DNA from: Candidatus Peribacteria bacterium
GTDB taxonomy: Bacteria > Patescibacteriota > Gracilibacteria > Peribacterales > Peribacteraceae
Reading direction: 5' to 3'
Length of the DNA stretch: 64,000 nucleotides
NCBI GenBank assembly: GCA_023038255.1
Contig: CP082927.1
Span: 144,436 to 208,435 of the forward strand
Positions 17,948 to 27,244 of this stretch are shown here, in pieces (the stretch's first letter is position 1; the number at the start of each line of letters is the position of its first letter). Both the position numbers and the translations under genes were made by a program. The notes below the pieces were generated by a model that worked only from the letters and a program-made list of their open reading frames with translations, did no database searches and was not told the DNA's origin.

Positions 17948-18466
17948 ATGGATACCCCTTTCATCACAATTGCAGAAGCGACAGAGAAGACGGGCCGCTC
18001 TGCATCCACCATTCGCCGTCTCATCCGCACGATTACGGAAACAGAGAATCACGTTGATCGTGAAGGCATTGAACCAGATGCAAAGAAAGTAGCTGCCTTC
18101 AAGAAAAAAGGGGAAAACTTCACCTGGAAGGTGCGCGAAGACATCATCACCAAGCATTTCAGTTCAGCCCCAGTGCAAGACAAAAAGTCGGCACCACAGG
18201 TGGGTGCAAATATTCTCGATATTCTCCAGAACGAGCTCTCGCTCAAAAACCAGCAGATTGAGAAGCAGTGGGAAGTCATCCACGCTCTGAACGACCGTCT
18301 GCGCGAAGGAAATATCCTGATGGGCTCTCTGCAGCAGCGTCTGGGTCCCCCGCCAGCAGAATCCCCTATTGAGCAGCCTGTTGATGTCTCCACCACAGAC
18401 GCGAAGGAGCCCGCCACGGTGTCCTCCACCAAGAAGCGTCGCCTCTTTGGGTGGCGACGTAAATAA
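17948..18466 (+). CDS. Helix-turn-helix protein with coiled coil
   Basis: 172 residues, no named family. Residues about 5-28 (FITIAEATEKTGRSASTIRRLI) form a clear MerR/excisionase-like helix-turn-helix that would read DNA. Residues about 90-140 (LSLKNQQIEKQWEVIHALNDRL onward) form a coiled coil likely used for dimerisation. The tail is disordered and ends in a basic KKRRLFGWRRK. This domain order resembles plasmid- or phage-type repressors and partition adaptors, but no such genes are near. ATG at 17948 lies 10 nt after TACTAT (17932-17937). Confidence 0.6.
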   Translation: MDTPFITIAEATEKTGRSASTIRRLIRTITETENHVDREGIEPDAKKVAAFKKKGENFTWKVREDIITKHFSSAPVQDKKSAPQVGANILDILQNELSLKNQQIEKQWEVIHALNDRLREGNILMGSLQQRLGPPPAESPIEQPVDVSTTDAKEPATVSSTKKRRLFGWRRK

Positions 18467-18512
18467 AGGTCATTAGATTCTTTAGGTATTTTAGGTTTCT
18501 TACTTTCTTTGT

Positions 18513-19775
18513 ATGTCTGACGTTTATCAGGATTCATTGGTGTTTCATAAGACTGGAAAGCCCGGAAAATTGGAGATTGTCGCAACGAAGCCACTCCTCA
18601 CTCAGCGTGATTTATCACTCGCCTACAGCCCCGGAGTCGCGCAGCCTTGTCGCGAGATAGCGGCCGATCCAGATGCTGCGTATGAATATACCGCCAAAGG
18701 CAATCTTGTCGCTGTTATCAGCAACGGTACTGCGATTCTTGGCCTCGGCAATCTGGGAGCCCTCGCATCGAAGCCCGTCATGGAGGGCAAGGCTGTACTC
18801 TTCAAGCGCTTTTCCGGCATTGATAGCATCGATCTTGAGCTGAAGACCGAAGATCCGCAGGCATTTATCAATGCAGTCGAATTACTGGAGCCGAGTTTTG
18901 GAGGCATCAACCTGGAGGACATCAAGGCACCGGAGTGCTTCATCATTGAACGTGAATTGAAAAAGCGGATGAACATCCCTGTCTTTCACGACGACCAGCA
19001 CGGGACCGCCGTCGTAGCCAGTGCCGGCCTCCTCAATGCCCTCCACCTGACCAACCGGAGCATCCAGGAGACCTCCATTGTCATTAATGGAGCCGGTGCC
19101 GCCGGCATCGCGATTGCAGAAATGCTCTTGGCGCTGGGCTCCCCGAAGGATCGCATTACACTCTGTGATTCACAGGGCGTGATTTATGAAGGCCGCCAGG
19201 AGGGCATCAACGAATACAAAGCACCGTTTGCCCGTCAAACAGGTGCCCGCAGTCTCGCCGATGCACTGAAAGGCACGGATGTCTTTATCGGCGTCTCAAA
19301 AGCAGGCGCACTAACAGAAGACATGCTCCTCAGTATGGCGGAGAAGCCGATTGTCTTTGCGCTCGCGAATCCCGATCCTGAAATCCCCTATCACACTGCC
19401 AAGGCTGCGCGCCCGGATGTGATTATGGCCACCGGACGGAGTGATAACCCGAATCAGATCAATAACGTCCTCTGTTTCCCCTTCCTCTTCCGTGGAGCCC
19501 TCGATACGCGTGCCACGGCCATTAACGAGGCAATGAAGGTTGCTGCTGCCCATGCACTTGCAGGACTGGTCCGTGAGGAGGTGCCGGCTTCTGTTCTCGC
19601 AACCTACGGCCTCCAGAGCCTGAGCTTTGGTTCTGAGTACATTCTGCCAAAGCCCTTCGATCCGCGCCTCCTTAGCGTCTTATCGCCCGCTGTCGCACAG
19701 GCCTCCATGGAGAGCGGCGTTGCACGGAAGGCTTTGGATATTCCCGCATATACCGCATCTCTTGTGTCACTCTGA
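18513..19775 (+). CDS. Malic enzyme (oxaloacetate-decarboxylating malate dehydrogenase)
   Basis: Converts malate to pyruvate and CO2 with reduction of NAD(P)+, in the cytosol. At 420 residues it is the short bacterial form without a phosphotransacetylase domain. Seen: [12 protein letters not shown] near residue 38, the catalytic-Lys region [15 protein letters not shown] near 85-99, metal ligands in [11 protein letters not shown] and [11 protein letters not shown], and the Rossmann motif [10 protein letters not shown] near 192. [24 protein letters not shown] closes the active site. It is monocistronic, followed by a strong bidirectional terminator. Confidence 0.95.
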   Translation: MSDVYQDSLVFHKTGKPGKLEIVATKPLLTQRDLSLAYSPGVAQPCREIAADPDAAYEYTAKGNLVAVISNGTAILGLGNLGALASKPVMEGKAVLFKRFSGIDSIDLELKTEDPQAFINAVELLEPSFGGINLEDIKAPECFIIERELKKRMNIPVFHDDQHGTAVVASAGLLNALHLTNRSIQETSIVINGAGAAGIAIAEMLLALGSPKDRITLCDSQGVIYEGRQEGINEYKAPFARQTGARSLADALKGTDVFIGVSKAGALTEDMLLSMAEKPIVFALANPDPEIPYHTAKAARPDVIMATGRSDNPNQINNVLCFPFLFRGALDTRATAINEAMKVAAAHALAGLVREEVPASVLATYGLQSLSFGSEYILPKPFDPRLLSVLSPAVAQASMESGVARKALDIPAYTASLVSL

Positions 19776-19796
19776 GCGGAGCTGAAGAGGACACAT

Positions 19797-19824
19797 AAAA
19801 AGAGCCCCGTTTCAGGAGCTCTTT
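19797..19824. terminator. Bidirectional intrinsic terminator
   Basis: AAAAGAGCCCC and GGAGCTCTTTT pair around GTTTCA between the convergent malic enzyme gene and the minus-strand gene at 19845. Both strands end in a T-run. Confidence 0.85.
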
Positions 19825-19844
19825 TCTGGAATCAAAGAGGAGGA

Positions 19845-20720
19845 TTAGTCTGCAATCTTAATCGTTGCACCGACATCCGGCTTGCTGAATTGCAGGTAGC
19901 TGCTGCGGTACAGACGTGTGTAGCTGTCTTCGTCTGCCATCCACTTGCGGAGGATATCGATGTCATGGTTCTTGTAGACCACGAGTGCTCCTGGATCTGC
20001 GTCTTTCAGGCTGGTTCCGAGGAAGACAGTCTGGCTGACGTTTCCAACAATCAGCTTCAGGGTGTTATTGGCATCGGCACGGGAGGTGATTTCCTTCCAC
20101 TTCTTCTCGACATCCTTCGTGTAGGTCACCATGTTTCCGAAACGGTCGACGTACGCGAGTTCCCACTTGTCCTCCGGGTAGTCAGGGATGATATCGATGG
20201 AGTCCTCCACCATATCGATTCCGTGATCCGGGTGGAGCAGGAACGGCGTGTAGCTGGAGCGGAACTGTTCAGTGTTTCCGTAGACAATGTTCTTGTCGTT
20301 ATCGAGGTGGCTCAGGCTCTGAATTTTATCCTTGATGGTCGAGAGGCAGGTGAGGCTGGTGGTCACGATGCGGATGTTATCAACCGTCGCCAGGTAGAAG
20401 GGGCTACCGTTCTCGCGGGTGAGGCGGGGGGCGGAGTTGATGAAAATACCGGTCGTGGTCTGTGCGAATTCGTCTTTCACAGCCTGCGGCAGATACGGAG
20501 AGTTCTTGGTTTTCTCGTTAAGGCTGAGGGTCATGCGGAGAATGTGCTCCACAATGCTTTCGCGTCCGTAAATGTCGAACTCACGGCGGACTGTTTCGAG
20601 CGGAGTGCTGCGGAAGTCCGTGGAAATGAGTGCGTCGGCGTCATCCTGCAAAAACGGGTTCTTGCTGCGGCCGTAGGTATCTGAGAAGAGATACAAGCGG
20701 CGGAGGAGGGAGTACGCCAT
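19845..20720 (-). CDS. Uncharacterised protein with SAM-hydroxide adenosyltransferase-like segments
   Basis: 291 residues, soluble, no signal peptide. Two segments resemble the DUF62 family (S-adenosylmethionine hydroxide adenosyltransferase): TTGIFINSAPRLTRENGSPFYL near 90-111 and WELAYVDRFGNMVTYTKDV near 190-208, where DRFGN is characteristic of the C-terminal barrel. The classic N-terminal TTDFG motif is not evident, so activity is uncertain. It ends the fba-rnpA-yidC-gatC-gatA strand block but is separated from gatA's end by 145 bp. A TATAAT lies about 35 nt upstream of the start. Confidence 0.4.
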   Translation of the reverse strand: MAYSLLRRLYLFSDTYGRSKNPFLQDDADALISTDFRSTPLETVRREFDIYGRESIVEHILRMTLSLNEKTKNSPYLPQAVKDEFAQTTTGIFINSAPRLTRENGSPFYLATVDNIRIVTTSLTCLSTIKDKIQSLSHLDNDKNIVYGNTEQFRSSYTPFLLHPDHGIDMVEDSIDIIPDYPEDKWELAYVDRFGNMVTYTKDVEKKWKEITSRADANNTLKLIVGNVSQTVFLGTSLKDADPGALVVYKNHDIDILRKWMADEDSYTRLYRSSYLQFSKPDVGATIKIAD

Positions 20721-20865
20721 AATGTGAGAAAGGGACGGGAAATAGGGGCGCGGGCATAATAATGAAAATTATAGAAATGCCAAGAAAATTAGAATTAAGT
20801 CCTCCAAGAAGGCTTCAGGCTTTGTTTAATCCAGCTTTCCCGTCTTCCACACTCAGGGTCTCATC

Positions 20866-22320
20866 TTATAAAACAGGCTTCCTTGTGTGCCACTCCGTCG
20901 CTTTCTCATACGCATCCGCCACTTTCAGGATCGTCGCTTCTCCCCAGTGCGGACCCATCAGCTGGAGACCGATCGGGAGATTGTTTGAGCTGAAGCCGCA
21001 CGGAACGGAGAGACAGGGGATTCCTGCCATCGGCTGGGCGCAGAGGTATATGTCTTCCAGGTACATTGCCACGGGATCGTTCGCATGGGCGCCGACGGCG
21101 AAGGCAGGAGTGGGGGAGACAGGTGAGAGGATGACATCCACCTTCTTGAAGGCCTCCGCGAAGTCCTGCTTGATGAGCGTGCGGACTTTCTGTGCCTGGC
21201 GGTAATACGCGTCAAAATAGCCTGCAGAGAGCGCGTAGGTGCCGATCATGATGCGACGCTTCACCTCGGCTCCAAATCCTTCGCTGCGGGTCTTCTCGTA
21301 GTAATCAATCAGGGATGCAGGGTTGTCAGTAGTATGTCCGTACCGGATGCCGTCGTAGCGGGCCATATTGGAGCTCACTTCGCACGGGGTAATCACGTAG
21401 TAGGTAGCAACAGCGTACTTGGTGTAGGGGAGGCTGATGTCGACAATCTCTGCGCCCATCGATTCATACTGCTTTGCCGCCTCGCGCACAGCCTTTTCCA
21501 CTTCCGGATCAATACCGTCCGCAAAGTATTCGCGGGGGAGTCCGATCTTCATGCCTTTCACATCGCCTGTGAGCGCGGCACGGTAGTCGGGGACCGCCAC
21601 ATCGCCTGTTGTGCCATCCATCGGATCTTTGCCGGCAATCGCCTGCAGAATGATCGCGAGATCCTCCACGCTCTTGGCCATCGGGCCGATTGTATCCAGT
21701 GAGCTCGCCATGCTCATCACGCCAAAGCGGCTGGTGCGGCCGTAGGTCGTGCGAATACCTGCGATACCGCAGTATCCCGCAGGCTGACGGATCGATCCTC
21801 CTGTGTCTGTTCCCAGTGCAAAGATACATTCATCCGCACTCACCGCAGCTGCTGATCCGCCGGACGATCCACCGGCAACGCGTGATGTATCGAATGGGTT
21901 TCTGGTCACACCGTAGCAGGAGGTCTCCGTGGAGGCTCCCATGGTGAACTCATCGGTATTCACTTTTCCCAGACTGATGGCACCGACGGCCTTCAGGCGC
22001 TTGGTGGTGGTGGAGTCGAAGGGGGGAGTGTACGTCTTATTCCGCAGCACGTTGCTGCAAGCCGTGGTTGGAACACCCTCTTCGCAGTACACATCTTTCG
22101 CCAGATAGGGAATACCCGAGAGGGGATGCGAAAAGTCGCCGCTTGCATCCACTTTTTTGGCTTCATCAAGGGCTCTCTCGAAATTCCGGTATACCACTGC
22201 GTTGATCTTTTCATCGACTGCCTCAATGCGTGCAATGGAGTCCTTCACGATGTCCTCCGCGCTGATCTCTTTGGAGGCTAGCTTCTTATGAGCTTCGGTG
22301 ATGGTGAGGGCGTTTAACAT
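20866..22320 (-). CDS. gatA: Asp-tRNA(Asn)/Glu-tRNA(Gln) amidotransferase subunit A
   Basis: Releases ammonia from glutamine for the GatCAB complex that makes Gln-tRNA (and Asn-tRNA) by transamidation. 484 residues with the amidase signature: Lys in GIPYLAKDV (near 78), GGSSGGSAAAV (near 150) and GTDTGGSIRQPAG holding the nucleophilic Ser (near 175). It follows gatC with a 50-bp gap that contains GGTTAT repeats. gatB is not in the window, which is unusual since the three are often clustered. Confidence 0.96.
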   Translation of the reverse strand: MLNALTITEAHKKLASKEISAEDIVKDSIARIEAVDEKINAVVYRNFERALDEAKKVDASGDFSHPLSGIPYLAKDVYCEEGVPTTACSNVLRNKTYTPPFDSTTTKRLKAVGAISLGKVNTDEFTMGASTETSCYGVTRNPFDTSRVAGGSSGGSAAAVSADECIFALGTDTGGSIRQPAGYCGIAGIRTTYGRTSRFGVMSMASSLDTIGPMAKSVEDLAIILQAIAGKDPMDGTTGDVAVPDYRAALTGDVKGMKIGLPREYFADGIDPEVEKAVREAAKQYESMGAEIVDISLPYTKYAVATYYVITPCEVSSNMARYDGIRYGHTTDNPASLIDYYEKTRSEGFGAEVKRRIMIGTYALSAGYFDAYYRQAQKVRTLIKQDFAEAFKKVDVILSPVSPTPAFAVGAHANDPVAMYLEDIYLCAQPMAGIPCLSVPCGFSSNNLPIGLQLMGPHWGEATILKVADAYEKATEWHTRKPVL

Positions 22321-22324
22321 CGAC

Positions 22325-22355
22325 GGGTTATGAGTTATCGGTTATGGGTTATGGG
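22325..22355. repeat. GGTTATG-type simple repeat between gatC and gatA
   Basis: Imperfect tandem GGTTATGA/GGTTATGGGTTATGGG units. Related arrays are at 28399-28450, 36837-36870, 55432-55535 and 56343-56421. Confidence 0.6.
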
Positions 22356-22370
22356 ATCACCGTAGAAAGA

Positions 22371-22667
22371 TTATCCGTGGGCAGAAGGAGTTTCGATTTG
22401 ATGATCGACAATTGGCAGAGGACTTGTTGCAAGTAATGCATCAGGCGTGGCGATCTGTTCCGTGATGGTGTCAGGTCGGAGGCTGTTTGTGAGTCCTGTT
22501 ACCTGCTCCGTAGGCTCGACGCCTGTGGTATCGACTTCGCTCAGGAGATCGATATAGCCAATAATCTTCGTGAGCTCGCCTGTGTACCGCTCAGCTTCGC
22601 TGTCTGTCAGCTGGAGCCGTGCGAGTTTTGCGATATGCCGGACCTGTTCTGGTGTCAGGGAAGCCAT
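22371..22667 (-). CDS. gatC: Asp-tRNA(Asn)/Glu-tRNA(Gln) amidotransferase subunit C
   Basis: 98 residues. GatC stabilises GatA and GatB. Typical N-terminus LTPEQVRHIAKLARLQLTDSE and ELTKIIGYIDLLSEVDTTGVEPTEQV region, ending in the conserved RPD motif (LRPDTI). It lies between yidC and gatA on the same strand. Confidence 0.93.
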   Translation of the reverse strand: MASLTPEQVRHIAKLARLQLTDSEAERYTGELTKIIGYIDLLSEVDTTGVEPTEQVTGLTNSLRPDTITEQIATPDALLATSPLPIVDHQIETPSAHG

Positions 22668-22716
22668 GTTGGGACGCAGGATACTAAGATGTTCCGAAAG
22701 AGTCCAAGGAAACCGC

Positions 22717-23970
22717 TTACGCCTTGATGTGCTCGCGGTTCACAATGATCTGCTGACCAATTGCAAACAGGGTCGAAATACCCCAATAGAGCGACACGGC
22801 GGATGGGAATTGCAGGGCAAAGTATCCGATCATCAGTGGCAATGCGTAGAGCATAACCTTTTGCTGGAGTTCCATACCGGTCGCCGCTTCGGCTTTCTCA
22901 ATCTGCTTCGCCTTTTTCTTGTCTGCAATTTTGAAGCTCAGCCACATCTGCAGGAACTGCAGTACCACCAGCAATGGCGGGAAGATCCACATGTGCGGCT
23001 GGGTGAGATCGAGTCCCAGGAAGTTCGTGCTGAAGTTCCAGTCCAGGTGTTGGTACACCGGGTAAATGAGGTCTTTGGAGAGTGCAAGGTTCGATCCATC
23101 ACGGATCACATAGAAGAGACCGATCAGGACCGGAAACTGCACCAGAATCGGCAGGCAGGACTGCAGGGGATTCACGCCGTGCTCTTTCCAGAGGCGCATG
23201 GTTTCCTTCTGCATCTGTTCGGGGTTGTCTTTGTACTGCTTCTTCACGGCCTCCAGTTTCGGCTGCAGGAGCTGCATTTTCTTCTGACCTTCCAGTGCAT
23301 GCTGCGTGGGGATAAAGAGCAGGAGTTTCACAATGAGTGTCAGGATAATAATGCCGAGCCCCAGGTTATGCCCTGGAATAACAGACGCCGTCAGGATGAG
23401 GAAATTCAGGAATGGCTTTGTGATGAGCGAGCGGAAGAGTTTGATGAACATGTTCGGTTCATTCACGGAGAAACGAGCCATAATCGCACTGCCAGAACCA
23501 TTCGTCATCTCTGCATCTCCAAGCATGGAGCCCTCCGGGAGTCTGATTTCATAGATACCTGTTTTTGAGAATGCGGAATATTTCCACGGATTCAGATCCA
23601 CTTTTGCTGAGTCGCCCGGAGCAATAGGCTCCACAACCGGAATATCTGCGCAGGGGATTGCGGTACCACTCGCACTTACAGGTGTCGTCGTACTGTTTCC
23701 TGTGTCGCCGGATACTGTGAAGACATCAAACGGGAGCTGCGGACAGCGGGAGGGGAGTGTGAAAGTCTGATCGGTATCGTTTTTGATTGTGACAATCACG
23801 CCACCTGCACCCAAGCGGACGTTCGATGCCTGCAATTGCACGCCCGTTGGAGCACCTTCTTTGTTTGCAGGAAAGAACTGGTACATCACCAGCTGCACAA
23901 TGGCGTACACGAGAGCAAATGCTATCGCGAAGTCGAGGAGGCGGGAGGAACGCTTTTTGGATTCTGCCAT
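22717..23970 (-). CDS. yidC: YidC/Oxa1 membrane protein insertase
   Basis: Inserts membrane proteins with or without SecYEG. 417 residues: one N-terminal membrane helix (about 13-32), a beta-rich extracytoplasmic domain of about 140 residues, then the Oxa1 core with five helices (from KLFRSLITKPFLNFLILTASV). The cytosolic hairpin EGQKKMQLLQPKLEAVKKQYKDNPEQMQKE and SCLPILVQFPVLIGLFYVI are diagnostic. It overlaps rnpA by 49 bp, the usual rnpA-yidC pairing. Confidence 0.95.
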   Translation of the reverse strand: MAESKKRSSRLLDFAIAFALVYAIVQLVMYQFFPANKEGAPTGVQLQASNVRLGAGGVIVTIKNDTDQTFTLPSRCPQLPFDVFTVSGDTGNSTTTPVSASGTAIPCADIPVVEPIAPGDSAKVDLNPWKYSAFSKTGIYEIRLPEGSMLGDAEMTNGSGSAIMARFSVNEPNMFIKLFRSLITKPFLNFLILTASVIPGHNLGLGIIILTLIVKLLLFIPTQHALEGQKKMQLLQPKLEAVKKQYKDNPEQMQKETMRLWKEHGVNPLQSCLPILVQFPVLIGLFYVIRDGSNLALSKDLIYPVYQHLDWNFSTNFLGLDLTQPHMWIFPPLLVVLQFLQMWLSFKIADKKKAKQIEKAEAATGMELQQKVMLYALPLMIGYFALQFPSAVSLYWGISTLFAIGQQIIVNREHIKA

Positions 23971-24323
23971 GTGTTGGTTGCGGAAAGGAATGTCCGAACG
24001 TCGGATTCTATCTGTTCAAAAGGAGTCACCAGCGTACCGATTTTTGGCGTAACCAACAACTGTGCGGTCACCAGATCGTCCTGATTTTTCACGAGCCTGC
24101 GAAACGCTTCGCGGCACCGTCTGCGCATGCGGTTGCGCTTCACGGCAGATTTATCCAGCTTCGCGGATGCGTATGTCCCCAGATACAACCCGGCAGGCTG
24201 GGGACCTTCTTTCTTCGGCGCTCCCGGTAACCAGCGCACAATCATCGTTTTTCCTTTCCACACAGAGCCTTTGCGCATGATGACATCACACGCTTTGCGG
24301 CTGCGGATATGGAGAAGTTTCAT
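23922..24323 (-). CDS. rnpA: Ribonuclease P protein component
   Basis: 133 residues. The RNR signature is intact in KSAVKRNRMRRRCREAFRRL (about residues 59-78), preceded by ASAKLD. It binds the RNase P RNA for 5' maturation of tRNAs. The C-terminus is about 20 residues longer than usual and lies in the overlap with yidC. The rpmH gene usually upstream is replaced by aldolase, 2 nt away. Confidence 0.9.
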   Translation of the reverse strand: MKLLHIRSRKACDVIMRKGSVWKGKTMIVRWLPGAPKKEGPQPAGLYLGTYASAKLDKSAVKRNRMRRRCREAFRRLVKNQDDLVTAQLLVTPKIGTLVTPFEQIESDVRTFLSATNTWQNPKSVPPASSTSR

Positions 24324-24325
24324 GA

Positions 24326-25393
24326 TTAGGCGACCGTGACCTCTGGACAGAGATACACATCCTGAATGGCATTCAGAATCTCAATTCCCTGATCCATCGG
24401 CTTCTGGAATGCTTTGCGGCCGGAGATGAGACCAGCTCCACCTGCGCGCTTGTTGATAACTGCGGTCATCACTGCCTGCTGCAGATCGTTCTCGCCGGAG
24501 GCTCCACCGGAGTTGATCAGGCCGATGCGTCCCATGTAACAGTTCGCCACCTGGTAACGGGTGAGATCAATCGGATTATCTGTCGTGAGGTTTTCGTAAA
24601 TGCGCTTGTCGGTTTTGCCGTAGCTGCTTTCCTGATTGAGCACTGTGTAACCGCCGTTTGTTTCCGGCAACTTCTGCTTGATGATGTCTGCTTCAATCGT
24701 GACGCCCAAGTGATTGGCTTGTCCGGTCAAATCCGCTGCGAGGTGATAGTCCACACCGTCTTTTTTAAAGGCGGAGTTTCGGAGGTAGCACCACAGCACC
24801 GTAAACATACCGAGTCTGTGGGCCTCCGCGAAGGCCTTCGACACCTCCACAATCTGGCGTCCGGATTCCGGGGAGCCAAAGTAGATCGTCGCACCAACGC
24901 CGAGTGCACCCATGTCTTTTGCCTGCTGCACGTCGGCAAACATCACCTGGTTGGCGATGTTCGGGTAGGTGAGGAGTTCGTTGTGGTTGATTTTGACGAT
25001 AAACGGAATCTTGTCTGCGTATTTCTTCGCAATGATTCCCATGCCGCCGAGCGTGGATGCAAACGCGTTGCAGCCTCCATCGATTGCCAGCTTCACAAGA
25101 TTCTCCGGATCAAAATAATCCGGGTTCTTCGCAAAACTCGCACCCCCCGCATGCTCAATGCCCTGGTCGACGGGCAGGATGCTCAAATATCCTGTGTTTG
25201 CCAGCCTTCCGTGGCCGTATAACGCGAGGAGATTGTTGATGACCTTATTCGGGCGGTCAGAGATTTCAAACACTTCCTGCACGGTCTGCATGCTCGGGAT
25301 GTGGAGTTTCTCTTTGGCAAATGTCGTGGACACATGGGTGAGGAGGCTTTTCTTGTCTCCAAGGAGGGATTCGATGTCAGTGTATTGCAGCAT
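24326..25393 (-). CDS. fbaB: Class I fructose-bisphosphate aldolase (DhnA/FbaB type)
   Basis: Cleaves fructose 1,6-bisphosphate in glycolysis through a Schiff base. 355 residues with [18 protein letters not shown] near 70, [12 protein letters not shown] with a buried Lys, [20 protein letters not shown], and [15 protein letters not shown] and [12 protein letters not shown] near the C-terminus that bind phosphate. It heads the minus-strand block with rnpA and yidC, an unusual partner for RNA-processing genes. Confidence 0.92.
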   Translation of the reverse strand: MLQYTDIESLLGDKKSLLTHVSTTFAKEKLHIPSMQTVQEVFEISDRPNKVINNLLALYGHGRLANTGYLSILPVDQGIEHAGGASFAKNPDYFDPENLVKLAIDGGCNAFASTLGGMGIIAKKYADKIPFIVKINHNELLTYPNIANQVMFADVQQAKDMGALGVGATIYFGSPESGRQIVEVSKAFAEAHRLGMFTVLWCYLRNSAFKKDGVDYHLAADLTGQANHLGVTIEADIIKQKLPETNGGYTVLNQESSYGKTDKRIYENLTTDNPIDLTRYQVANCYMGRIGLINSGGASGENDLQQAVMTAVINKRAGGAGLISGRKAFQKPMDQGIEILNAIQDVYLCPEVTVA

Positions 25394-25475
25394 GAGTGCG
25401 GGGGAAAAGGATCACGCCAAAGGCTAGCAGATTGCCCCTCAAAGCGAAATACCGGTGTAGATATGCTAAGAATGA

Positions 25476-25503
25476 TTGACAATTTGTGGTAGCCGCAGAT
25501 AAT
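25476..25503 (+). promoter_or_regulatory. Near-consensus sigma70 promoter
   Basis: TTGACA (25476-25481), a 16-bp spacer and GATAAT (25498-25503). It predicts a leader of about 75 nt for the gene at 25587. Confidence 0.75.
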
Positions 25504-25586
25504 GCCGCGGCTTTTCAGCGGTGGAACATATGCAGAGGCATACGGACGCAGAAGAGCAAAGGTGCATAGAAAAAAGGAATCGCACC

Positions 25587-25880
25587 ATGATCACAGAGAA
25601 GCGCACTGTTCTTGTACAACGCCGCGAGCCGTACGTCGAAGATGGACTCACTATCGAAGTCGTTGCCACCAGCAAGATCATTCTGAACATGAATAATGTC
25701 AGAGTGGATTGTCCCAAAGGCAAAGGCGTGTGGGACAATCATCTTGTCGATGCTGTCTTGAAGGGTGGAGACATCGAAGTGACAATCTATCCGGAAGGCG
25801 CATCACGGCCCGTTGCACGAGCAGTCGTTCGGGAAGGACTGACACAGGATCAAGTCCGAACTGCTCTAAAAATGGCCTAG
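25587..25880 (+). CDS. Hypothetical protein with strong SD site (97 aa)
   Basis: Not recognised. A soluble 97-residue protein beginning MITEKRTVLVQRREPY, with alternating strands and a C-terminal helix (GLTQDQVRTALKMA). The ATG at 25587 is supported by AAAAAAGGA 8 nt upstream and by the promoter at 25476. A strong terminator follows 31 nt after the stop, so it is a clean single-gene transcript. It belongs to the SD-led small gene class of this window. Confidence 0.65.
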   Translation: MITEKRTVLVQRREPYVEDGLTIEVVATSKIILNMNNVRVDCPKGKGVWDNHLVDAVLKGGDIEVTIYPEGASRPVARAVVREGLTQDQVRTALKMA

Positions 25881-25911
25881 AGCCAGAGCCCAGCGCGCAT
25901 ACTGTGTCGAC

Positions 25912-25948
25912 ACCGTCTTGAGGAGTTTTCCTCCAGACGGTTTTTTTT
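25912..25948 (+). terminator. Strong intrinsic terminator
   Basis: ACCGTCT and AGACGGT arms with an inner AGGAG/CTCCT pairing, followed by eight T. Confidence 0.9.
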
Positions 25949-26064
25949 AAATAGAAACTGATGTGCTTTCTACAAGAGGATCCGGAGAGCACTGTAAGTA
26001 GATACAGCGCTCTCCGGAAAAATTGGGTGGGAGGCATCAACGAGATGCCTAAATGCGGGAGGGA

Positions 26065-26307
26065 CTAGCGACCAATGATTGCTGTTTGGCGGCGGCCTTT
26101 GCGGGTTCGCGTAGTCTTTGCAGACTTCCTCGTTTTACCCTTCGGCGGAGCAGAGCTTTCAGGAGTATTGTTTTCCGTCTGCTCTGTCTGTCCCGGCTGG
26201 AACTTTTTCAGAAACTTCTGAAATTCCGTGCCGGTGGCGGGTGAACGATGTTTCTTTTCCGCGAATGCCGCGCTTGCAGCCAGTGCCAAACCACGTCGTT
26301 GATTCAT
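26065..26307 (-). CDS. Small basic protein (80 aa), H1-like tail
   Basis: Not recognised. From ATG 26307 it begins MNQRRGLALAASAAFAEKK and ends in a Lys/Arg/Thr/Pro-rich tail (PPKGKTRKSAKTTRTRKGRR), expected to bind nucleic acid. AAAGGGA lies 8 nt before the ATG, which decides this start over a longer open frame to 26610. The terminator at 25912 lies beyond its end on the other strand. Confidence 0.5.
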   Translation of the reverse strand: MNQRRGLALAASAAFAEKKHRSPATGTEFQKFLKKFQPGQTEQTENNTPESSAPPKGKTRKSAKTTRTRKGRRQTAIIGR

Positions 26308-26486
26308 CACTTCCCTTTCAACCCAAATGTGCTTCCGCGGGTAGAGTCTCCATGACCATACGTAAAACGCAGAGAGCACATCATTTTCTATTCTCTGATG
26401 TTTTGAAGGACCAACCTTCTCCGTACCGTTACAAGATTGCGGGCATTTTAGTCCTTTTTCGGACGGTGCAAAGAGAATCTGACAAT

Positions 26487-26825
26487 TCAGGTTTTTTGGC
26501 TGAATACAGGCAAAGAACGCAGGTTTCTGGCTATGCCGCTTTGTGCCGTATAGATGTGTTGGTCCCCCAGATCCATGTCTATTCTCTCCGAAAGCTTTCG
26601 TGCATCCCATAGTGTCAGATCCGTTACCACCCGGAGCAGATATCCGCCTGCCAGTGCATCAGCAACAAGCCTGCGGCAGTCTGCGCGGGATTCTGCAATG
26701 TGAATCGCGGGTTCGTAGTAGGGGAGAGATCCTCCATCCGACACAACGGTCTGCGCCATCACCACGACAGCACAACATTGAGGGTCACTTACATCCGGGA
26801 AGAATTCCTGAAGACGGTTCTGCAT
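26487..26825 (-). CDS. Hypothetical protein (112 aa)
   Basis: Not recognised. The reading frame gives a mixed, soluble-looking protein (CCAVVVMAQTVVSDGG near 18-33; ADCRRLVADALAGGYLLRVV near 48-67). There is no SD site and no clear promoter, so coding status rests on composition only. It would overlap nothing else convincing. Confidence 0.35.
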   Translation of the reverse strand: MQNRLQEFFPDVSDPQCCAVVVMAQTVVSDGGSLPYYEPAIHIAESRADCRRLVADALAGGYLLRVVTDLTLWDARKLSERIDMDLGDQHIYTAQSGIARNLRSLPVFSQKT

Positions 26826-26931
26826 ACAAAAAAGGGGAGGAACAAAAACCGATCTGCTTTCTTCAAAATTTTCCGGAACCCCAATGATGGGATTCCGGAA
26901 AGACCGTCAGCGCATCCATGCGCATTGCTCC

Positions 26932-27102
26932 TTATTCTCCAAAGCCAGTCGTATCTTGGTCATCATTGGCGTCCGATTTCGGTGGTCCTTTCGGAACTTG
27001 TGGAGTTGTGGGTTCGGGCACGTTTGGATCGAATCCATGTTCGTTGTTCGGATTTTCACACATAGCGCATTTTTCCTTTGCGTTGACGGAACTACTTTTC
27101 AC
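26932..27102 (-). CDS. Possible 56-aa acidic Cys-motif protein
   Basis: A GTG at 27102 with GGAG 10 nt upstream opens a frame encoding KEKCAMCENPNN (a CxxC pair) then a Pro- and Asp-rich acidic tail (VPEPTTPQVPKGPPKSD, then DQDTTGFGE). The composition looks like other mini-proteins of this window, but it is short and lacks a family. A perfect hairpin GGGTGTGC/GCACACCC at 27106-27126 lies just upstream of the start. Confidence 0.3.
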   Translation of the reverse strand: MKSSSVNAKEKCAMCENPNNEHGFDPNVPEPTTPQVPKGPPKSDANDDQDTTGFGE

Positions 27103-27200
27103 TATGGGTGTGCTCCGTGCACACCCTACGAAAAGCAGGTCGGTTTTTACTCAAACGGTGATTTCAATGATCAACAGAGACTGATCCGCATTCAAAGGAT

Positions 27201-27233
27201 GGGCTCCAGATCATCCTTTTTGATCTGGAGCCC
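27201..27233 (-). terminator. Hairpin after the 24-aa gene
   Basis: A 13-bp perfect stem, GGGCTCCAGATCA with TGATCTGGAGCCC, begins 12 nt after the stop at 27245 on the minus strand. The following T-run is short (ATCCTTT). Confidence 0.6.
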
Positions 27234-27244
27234 TTTGTCAGAAA

